Positions 56,576 to 64,000 of a stretch of DNA of 64,000 bases are shown piece by piece. How positions within the stretch are numbered: the stretch's first letter is position 1; the number at the start of each line of letters is the position of its first letter. The position numbers and the translations under genes were made by a program. The notes under the pieces were generated by a model that saw only the letters and a list, made by a program, of their open reading frames with translations, was not told the DNA's origin and searched no databases. Source of the DNA: Drechslera avenae (Eukaryota; Ascomycota; Dothideomycetes; Pleosporales; Pleosporaceae); the NCBI GenBank assembly GCA_034640345.1, contig JAXRVH010000015.1, forward strand, positions 1-64,000. Direction: 5' to 3'.

Positions 56576-58273
56576 TTACTTCGCATAGTTAAGTTAATTA
56601 ATGGCGAGCTCGTTGTTACGATATGCTACTGGTACCGGTGATTGCACGCAATCAAAGAAGTACGCTTAGGACCGAGGCTTAGGTGCTTAATTGACGTTTT
56701 GGCGGCCTAGATAATCTTATGTCTATATACGAGAAGAACATGACGATATGTTTTGAACGACCAGCCTTTCGGACTCGCGAAACTGGTGAATCGACTAAAA
56801 GATATGCGTACCTGTCTAAATGTGTTTGCATCTAGAAATTTAAGTCATCTTCCTAGATATATGTATCTTTCAGCTAATAGATGCAGAAATAGATAGAGCT
56901 AAAGGTATCTAAGGAGAAGGTATATAATACAATATTATAGCTCTTGTAGGTTTTGCTGCCTTTCACCTATTAAAAAATGATATATCGAAGAAATAACAAG
57001 ATATCTTTAGGGTGACTCATGCTATTATTAAGGTAACTATTGTGTTAGTAGAGGGACATTGTTGACAACAAGACATTGTCGGAGCTGCAGTACCTAGGTA
57101 CTTGTGCGCACACGGCCCAGCCCAGCGACAGCCTATTCTGCAGTCTTCCCCATCAAGAACATATCACGCCTCAAAGCTCGACCTCAAAGGCTGAAATAAT
57201 ATTAGTTTGATTATACAGAATATCTCCTGTTGTTACAACGTCTTTAGCCCATTTTAACGAATTAATGTAGGTATATACTCGAGTGAAGTTGTAAAGCGTC
57301 ATCGTGTTGTAGCTGCCAGAACTCGGGAAGCCACCCAACTACCAGTAGGTAGGTACACCTGCGCCACCGTCTCACCGAAGACGCAACCGAACACAGCAGA
57401 AGTGGCGATTTCAGAAATGTTCTAGATTGCTAGAAAGTTTCGCATACATCTTTAGGTTGTTACGCTGGAGATTCCCGCGAGAATAGTCTTTGTAGATGGA
57501 TGTACAGCCATATCCCTGTATCGGCGACTTTATGTTGGGGTGGCTCATCCCGCAAACTGGCCATCCCGGCGTACTGTAGACGAGAATAGAGAGTAATGGA
57601 TGAAAGAGAGGGTGGAAAATTATGGTGGAGGGGGACCTTTTATGATGGTGGTTGAAGGTTGATTCCCTGTTCAGGTGTAGCGTGAAAGCCGTACGCAGTT
57701 TCAGTCTGCTTCCGAGGCTCACACGTGATCGACAAGTGTCCATCCAATCACGTCACGATCGCAAACAGCCACTTCCACTTGCACGCCTACAAGCATCTTG
57801 TTGCAGTTTGGGCATGCCATGTTTCACATGCAGTAGCCAAACTAAACAAGCGCAACTACAGTAAGCCTTATAAGCACTCTCCATGTCTGTTCCCCCGGTC
57901 GCTATCGCCGAGGTAGCAGCCATGGGGCGTCCACATGTGTCCTCGGACTAGGACATTCACATGCTCACGCGTCCCCGCCGGAAACGTCATTCTAAGCGCA
58001 GCACTGTGGGCTACTGCCCTGCTTCAGAGCTGTGGATAGTTCCAGACATTTTAGACACAACCCTCCAGGAACTCTGTCGCTATACACTCGAGCAGTGTGG
58101 CTTGACCAGAACGCGGCCCACAGGCTCCTCAGCGCAGGCCAGGCGATGACGCACATCTCCATGCATGGCAGCACTAGGTCGGTAATTCCACAATCGCGAC
58201 AACAAGGCCGACGCTCACGCAGTCGCGCAAACACGATGCTTATACCCAACTAGATACGCCCTGGATAGAGCAC
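56576..58273. other. Intergenic region, no recognised content
   Basis: AT-rich to about 57,050, then mixed composition. Frames at 57411-57743 and 57652-58253 lack motifs. No transposon ends were seen. Confidence 0.45.
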
Positions 58274-60038
58274 ATGTCCACCCCGTCGAGAAATAGCCAC
58301 GATGCGTCGTCCCCGCAGTCCACCGGTGATCCAAATCCGCCCACTTATGCCACCTTCTCGCCCGCCAACCTAGCCCAGACAACACCGCAGACAAAGCTGC
58401 GCTCCGCCATACTCGTCCACCAAAAGTCGCCTTTGCTCGCCGCTACCCCGCCGCAACTCACCCGCGTGCTCGCCTATTCGCATCCCTTCATACTGCCCTT
58501 GAACAAGTTTGCTGGCCTCGTGACATGGACGACAGGCGACCCGTGGGAGAGCTTCCTCCTGGTGGCCATCTTTTGGGCCATTGTCATGTATGGCGACGCC
58601 GTGACGAGATATGCGGGGCCCATAATGGTTGTATCGGGCTTGATACTGGGCATGTACACGCGCAGGTACTCTCCACTGTCGTCGACCGGGTGGACGGGTG
58701 AAAAGCAAAAGGGACACAGCCGGATCGAGTCGGACAGCAACAGTACCCACCACAAGAGCTTAGAGGAGATTGTGGACAGCTTGAAGCTGTTTACTTCGCG
58801 CTGTAACATCCTGCTTGACCCATTCCTGCGCTTGACCGACTTCCTGTCTACGCAAAGGACTGCCACCTCAGCCACAACGCGGCCCGCGCTTACTGTACTA
58901 TTCATCCGAATCCTCTTCGTTTTGCCATTATGGATAGCTCTCACCCTGCCGCCTTTTTATATCTTATCTACGAAGCGAGTCGTGCTAGCCGTAGGCACTG
59001 TAATGCTAAGCTGGCACTCTCGACCAGCCCGCATTACCCGCACGTTGCTCTGGAGGTCAAAAACCGTTCGCCGCGTCTGCACCTTCATCACGGGCTTGGA
59101 CTTTGGTGAGGTTGTGTCTGTAGATCGAAAAGGAGCACCTCCGCTCCCACCTCGCAAGAAGAGTACACAGGAAGTTGCGGCCTCGCTTGCGGCTAGGCGC
59201 CAACCCGAGTCAACAGGAGTACGCTTTACCTTTTCCATCTACGAGAACCAACGCAGATGGCTCGGCATTGGATGGACGTCGTCTATGCTTGCCTACGAAC
59301 GAGCATCTTGGACTGATGAGCATCTGAATTCCGTCCCCCCAAAGGAGGAATTCGAGCTGCCTGAAATCGAGGGTGGACAGTCGCGTTGGCGATGGGTACA
59401 GGGCAGTGAGTGGAAGATTGATAGTGGGGAAAAGGACGGCAAAACCGACAAGGGCGCTCCAAAGGAAGATTCGGGGTGGATTTACTACGACAACAAGGCA
59501 TGTCTAATTTCTCCCTTGTACAGCACACAATCACTAACATCGTTAGTGGAGAGACGGTCGCAGAGGCCAAGACGGCTGGGGTCGCTACACTCGTCGCCGA
59601 AAATGGTACCGCGACGCCGAACTCGTCGAAGCAAGTCCCTCAACAGACACCACCCCTATCCCCACTCCCAAACCCAGACCCATCGACAACACCACAGACC
59701 CCGACCTCAATCACCTTACCAAGCTCTCGTCTAACCTAAGTGTCGCATCTAGCACTGATCCCACGCTTGTCGAAGGCGATGGCGGCCGCGAATACGCTGC
59801 ATCTGTGGCTTCGGACAATACCGATGCAGCGAGCACGAGGAGCAAGCGAAGTTGGTTCAAGAGAAAGAGAACGAAGAGCAATAGTGGAAGTGTGAGTGGC
59901 GCGACTGTTGTTAGTGACAGCGGAACGAATGGGACAAGGAGGAGTGAGGAGGAGGATGTGCAGAGTCCGTTGGAGAGGATTGTCAGGGAGGAGGAGTGGA
60001 GGCTAGGCGATGATATTAGGCAACATCTTGACATCTGA
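58274..60038 (+). CDS. Dysferlin-domain peroxisomal membrane protein (Pex23/Pex30 family)
   Basis: Two exons, 58274-59497 and 59547-60038, 571 aa, joined by a 49-bp intron with a GC donor (AAG|GCATGT...GTTAG). The N-terminal half has paired hydrophobic regions (FLLVAIFWAIVMYGDAV, GPIMVVSGLILGMY, LFIRILFVLPLWIALTLPPF), resembling the reticulon-like membrane part of Pex30-type peroxins. The C-terminal half is a dysferlin/TECPR domain split by the intron: RFTFSIYENQRRWLGIGWT, SRWRWVQGSEWKID, GWIYYDNKWRDGR and GRYTRRRKWYRDAEL. These proteins sit at ER-peroxisome contacts and control peroxisome number. The last 120 residues are Ser/Thr-rich, ending in a helical segment. Confidence 0.88.
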
Positions 60039-61836
60039 GGAGCTGGTACGAGATTGGCTCCGTTTCTTTCTTTCTTTCTTGTCTATACGAGTGTAGTCCT
60101 CATCCTTGTCTTGGCTTGGTGGGGGTGTCAGCGTCGTTGTGAGATTAACTCGGAGCAATGCGCGAGATCCTATCCACTTTTACCTAACACGATCCTAGAT
60201 TTCAACGGTGGCATATCAAATCCTCTATTTCTCTCCGGAGTACCCCGAGAGATTTACAGTCTGGCCTAGTTTACTTCGATGACATGCTGTTTTGCTGGCC
60301 CAGATGTCGCAGCATGAGGCCCCAAGCCACCCAACCTATCAATTTGATGTGGCGACAGCACGAGTGGAGACTAATCGAGTGGATGTCCGACTAGATGATC
60401 ACGTCTGGGCCCTTTGCGTACACTACCAGAGGATATCATCTGACCAGTCACTTCAGCGTCATAACACCATGTACGCTCGGACAGAATCCCGGCTGGCTAA
60501 TGAGAGACCTGGAGACTGTTGGCTCGATATGTTATCGAAGTTATTTTGCCAAGGCTACATCACATGTGCTGGGCATGATAGTGACATTGGGCCATGTAAC
60601 TTCACATGTCAAGGAACCCTAGGTACCCCACGGCGGCTTTTCCACCACGTGGTGCATACTAGCGCATCGCCACGATTGGTCTGCCAGGAACGAGAACGAA
60701 ATAGCTTGGTAGTTGGATGGGGAACTACTGTGTAGGGCTACGTGATCGTATCACGCGGCGTGCCGGTAACCCACCTAGTCTAGGACTAGTCACGTCGCTA
60801 GAAGACAAGCTAGACGTCAACATACTGGTACTGCATCTGTTCTGTCTACCGCGACACGCGAGGGCAAAGTCTGCGCCGAATTACGTTCCGTGTGACGAAT
60901 TAGCAACACAGCGAGTGTGGAGTTTGAAGTCTCCCCCTTTTGCAAATCTTCGAAGCTTGACTTGTCTAAGCCGGGCTTTCTCTCGATTTGGAACAATCTT
61001 ACTTACCCACATGCCCAGACTTGTCAAGAGCGGGGTTTACATATGCAGTGTCACCTGGTCTCATCTAGCAAATAGCCAGTAAACGGCTGAGACGTAAAGG
61101 CTTGATAACGGGTCTAGAAGGCAATCTTAATTCCCATGTGCATAATACTTGTAATGTTCGGCCCATCGTATGGCTCGCGAGCATAACTTTAGTGAACGAG
61201 AATTGGTGGACAGTGGACGATGAGTATCTCTGCAGTGAGAAATAATTTGAGCAATAGAGCTACAACATGATTTCAAAAAAATAACACAGCATAACACTTC
61301 ACTCCAGCGTTCACATGCGTACGCAAACTTGGAGTGAAGCGGTGACGGGGGGAAACTAGCTAGGCATCTAGAAGTGAGGCAAAACGCTCGCATCCAATAC
61401 GACGGCCAGGAAAAGGAACCGCGTACACCCACCCACCCATCCAAAAAAACAACTTTTGTCCGGAAAAGACACCGGCCCGGTCCAAAGCTGCCCAAGCAAA
61501 CCAAGCCGACGACCCGTGTTCAGGCAACCGCCCTTTCCGACCACACGCCGTGTGGGGGTTCACCAACAGCAGCTTTCCAACCAGACACTCCACCCAGCTC
61601 CCTCCCATCCCTCACACGTATGGTGGGTTCCAGGTCCGGAAACAAGCCTAGCGTAAGCGGACTCCGATTGGAAGTGGGCGTCTATCGGTGACGGGTCGAT
61701 ATGTCACCCCTCCACCACAGGGACCCCACCACCGCGCCAGCCGCACAACCAACGACCGCATGACACAGAGAGGGGGGGGGGGCGGAGGGAGGGATGTTTG
61801 TTCGAACAAACAGTCTTTGCGTGGGCAAAAGAAGGG
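60039..61836. other. Intergenic region upstream of the metallothionein-like gene
   Basis: Frames at 60292-60735, 60717-61082 and 61374-61691 have no motif and differ in composition from neighbours. A G homopolymer is present at 61771-61780. Confidence 0.45.
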
Positions 61837-61844
61837 TATATATA
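61837..61844 (+). promoter_or_regulatory. TATA box of the metallothionein-like gene
   Basis: TATATATA lies about 108 bp before the ATG at 61952. The interval to the ATG is a CA/CT-rich leader with repeated CCAAC units (61905-61949), typical of strongly expressed fungal genes. Confidence 0.55.
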
Positions 61845-61951
61845 GCCGTCTCTGTTCGCACCTTGATGTCCACCACCGCACAACACTTCCAACACACTAT
61901 CACTACATTCCACCAACCAAACCAACCAACCCCCCAACCAACCAACCAAAC

Positions 61952-62361
61952 ATGTCTCCCTGGTATGTTTTCCCCTTCTCCCATAGGCTCTCCGTCTTGG
62001 GATGTGCACGCAGACAGCATCGTCATGCCTACAATCGGACTAGCGGCAGCACCATGATGGCCACGCTACATGCTACACGCTACCATACGATGCCATCCCC
62101 ATCTCCCCGCTGGACATGACGAAGAAGGAAACAAGGCTGACGCGAGAAACCTTTAGCGACTGCTCCTCCTGCAAGTGCACCAGCGCCAGCGACTGCACTA
62201 GCTGCAGCTGCGGCTCTTGCTCCGTAAGTCCATCTTTTCTCCCTCATGATATAGACAACCCCCCTCTTTGTATCTCTACCACCACCCATCTATTCTTTAA
62301 AAAGGATATATCTGGGGAAACAGCTTGGCTGACATGTACATTGCACAATGTTTAGCACTAA
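61952..62361 (+). CDS. Metallothionein-like Cys-rich peptide (27 aa, three exons)
   Basis: Exon 1 is 61952-61962 (ATG plus 8 nt, ending at a GTATGT donor). Exon 2 is 62157-62223, entered at CTTTAG after a CTGAC branch site and left at GTAAGT. Exon 3 supplies a last codon and stop at 62356-62361 (after GTTTAG). The product has eight cysteines in 27 residues, at positions 4, 6, 9, 11, 17, 20, 22 and 25, as CxC and CxxC units separated by Ser, Thr, Gly and Lys, with no aromatic residues. This is the composition and size of the short fungal copper metallothioneins such as Neurospora CuMT (25-26 aa). A strong TATA box and leader precede it. The last exon is the least certain; without splicing, the frame would run on in sequence unlike a metallothionein. 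It binds soft metals by inference only. Confidence 0.7.
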
Positions 62362-63103
62362 GCACCAACAACTCTCTCTCTCTCTCTCGACAATCCGATC
62401 GCTGTCCTATCCTATCCTATCCCGCACCTCGTGCAATACTTGGGCTCCTTTGAGGAACTGAATACTGGCTGGGGGCGCGGACATGAACAAGTCTCATAGG
62501 AAAGAGTTTGGGTTATTTTTTTGAGGGATTGTTTACAGTGCTGGGATGATGGGTTTAACTTGCTTGCTCAGCTTGTCCAAATTAGAGTAGCAATACACAC
62601 CCCACTTTTTGATCAAATAAGAAAGTGAGAGATGGGAGATGTGGAGTGATGTTTGTGCTGCTATGAATATGTGACATGTGGGGCGGTAAACTCAATATGG
62701 AGCTAATCCATGGGATTGTTTAAAGACGAATGTACTCATTCAAGGGCGAAACCGTAGTATATTACATGGATGATTGGAAACTCACGCGGTAGTTTCCAGT
62801 GGGGAGGTTGACAAGAAGTTTGAAATTCAGGTACATGTTTGGACCCGCTTTTGGTGTGGTAGATGGTGGGTCATATAATGTACAGGCTACGATATATCTA
62901 TATATACATACGCGTACAGTTTTCAATCATCTCTCCTATCTAACCGATAACTTTACACTCTTCGACATAATTTTTTTATTGTGTTCCTGCTGGAGCACCG
63001 CACTCTGGACGTTCTCACTTTGTCCATCGGAGCTATATATTCAGACGTTGAAGCAGTTGTGAGAGGAATGATGTCGTGAGGAGAGTTCAAATTCTCCAGC
63101 GGG
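62362..63103. other. 3' region between the metallothionein-like and amidase genes
   Basis: A CT run follows the stop (about 62370-62388) and a TCCTATCCTA repeat lies near 62405. No gene-like frame is supported. Confidence 0.45.
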
Positions 63104-63957
63104 CTATTCTACACAATCGGGGTGTATGCGTGTTTGGTTTATGCGTTCAAACTTTTCCGCAGCGCCGAGAACCAGTTCGTCGTCCCCATACTGCCCAATG
63201 ATTTGTATGCCTATGTTGTCGGTCATGTCCGTGCCTCCTAGAGGGAGACTGATGGCTGGTAGTCCCGCAAGACTAGCTGGGACGGTGAAGACGTCGTTTG
63301 TATACGATTGTATGGGGTCTTGAATTTCGACTTCAGATAGTGGCGGTGCCTCTGATGGTGCCGTGGGGCATACGATGACGTCAACCTTTCCAGTCTCGTC
63401 CCAATCATCTTGCGTGTCGAATAATGGGTTTTGCATTGCAAAGACACGGTCAAAGTCCTGCTGCACCAGCCTGCGGACCTTTTGTGCCTGGATGAAGTAG
63501 TTGTCAATGGCTTGAGCACTCAGCGAAAACGTCCCGAGAAGAATCCGGCGCTGGACCTCTGGGCCAAACCCCTGGCCTCGAGTTTTGGCAAACAGGACAC
63601 TGTCGGGCGTCCCGTCTATACCTTTTGCTCTACTACCAAAACGAACTCCGTCATACTTTGCCAGGTTGCTAGAGGCTTCGGCGGGTGCTAGTACATAATA
63701 GGCCGATAGAGCTTGTTGTGTGGTCGGTAGCCGGATGGGATGTAGCGTGCAACCGTGCTCCCATAGTTGCCTCAGGAGACGAAGCCAACCCTCTCGTACA
63801 TTGGGTTGTAGAGTATCAATGTTGTAATCGAGAGGAATTCCAATCCGTAAACGTGACTGTCCTGTAGCTCTCGCCTTTTTCTCGTTTTGGTCCCGACCTT
63901 GGCGCCACGCCTTGGGTAGAGAAGTTGGGTCATTCACATCCTCGACATTGAGATGTC
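63104..63957 (-). CDS. HER2: Glutamyl-tRNA(Gln) amidotransferase subunit A-like amidase, terminal exon (partial)
   Basis: The terminal exon begins at 63957 after an acceptor (CTAACCTGAGAGATAG) and ends at the stop at 63104; upstream exons lie beyond the window. About 284 residues are visible: DPTSLPKAW, RIGIPLDYNIDTLQPNV, YYVLAPAEASSNLAKYDGVR, FGPEVQRRILLGTFSLSAQA, VDVIVCPTAP and YTNDVFTVPASLAGLPAISLP, ending in the family's C-terminal IGIQIIGQYGDDELVL. These are the GatA signatures (the EASSNLAKYDG(V)R(Y/F)G and FTVPASLAGLPAISLP lines). The mitochondrial form (Her2/QRSL1) works with GatB/GatF to convert mischarged Glu-tRNA(Gln). The Ser-Ser-Lys catalytic residues are encoded upstream, out of view. 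Confidence 0.9.
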
Positions 63958-64000
63958 CTATCTCTCAGGTTAGCTGTAACGTATATCCGGGAAACAAGAT

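Overview
The window is a piece of a filamentous ascomycete nuclear genome. The evidence is short spliceosomal introns (about 47-65 bp, GT-AG, CTAAC/CTGAC branch sites), a full set of Pezizomycotina-type housekeeping genes, and AT-rich blocks whose transposons carry the footprint of repeat-induced point mutation (RIP). The mix of genes and sharp AT/GC partitioning suggests Dothideomycetes, perhaps Pleosporales. That placement is inference.

Layout: (1) 1-8,755 is an AT-rich RIP block. It holds a degenerate Ty3/gypsy chromoviral element with a 1,847-bp Fot1/pogo transposon inserted in it at a TA, then an inverted, truncated relative of that transposon. (2) 8,978-21,144 is gene-dense: a GPI-anchored CFEM-like protein, ARP5, DAD4, IES6, GOT1, NSE1, a DAHP synthase and a fungal orphan. 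ARP5 and IES6 encode partner subunits of the INO80 remodeller and lie 1.1 kb apart with the kinetochore gene DAD4 between them; NSE1 (SMC5/6 complex) follows. (3) 22,304-25,180 is a second RIP block made of two nested DNA transposons. (4) 25,935-51,359 is a second gene block: a rhodanese-tyrosine phosphatase, ATG15, a VPS9-domain protein, a coiled-coil protein, a lectin-like membrane protein, PER1, an intron-containing tRNA-Ala, an orphan with an acidic tail, a TRF4-type nucleotidyltransferase and PAM16. (5) 51,900-56,600 is a decayed chitin-related cluster: a truncated LysM gene, a killer-toxin-type GH18 chitinase relic and a multi-LysM relic, with one intact small ORF of unknown function among them. 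(6) 58,274-63,957 holds a dysferlin-domain peroxin, a very short metallothionein-like gene and the last exon of a GatA/HER2-type amidase that runs off the window.

The housekeeping genes do not form a pathway together. The functional groupings that stand out are chromatin and chromosome maintenance at 10.8-17.6 kb (ARP5, IES6, DAD4, NSE1), membrane trafficking genes (GOT1, VPS9, ATG15, PER1, peroxin), and the chitin-binding/chitinase relics. Several genes (DAD4, PAM16, GOT1, the metallothionein) have first or internal exons too small to appear as open frames and were assembled here by hand from splice signals.
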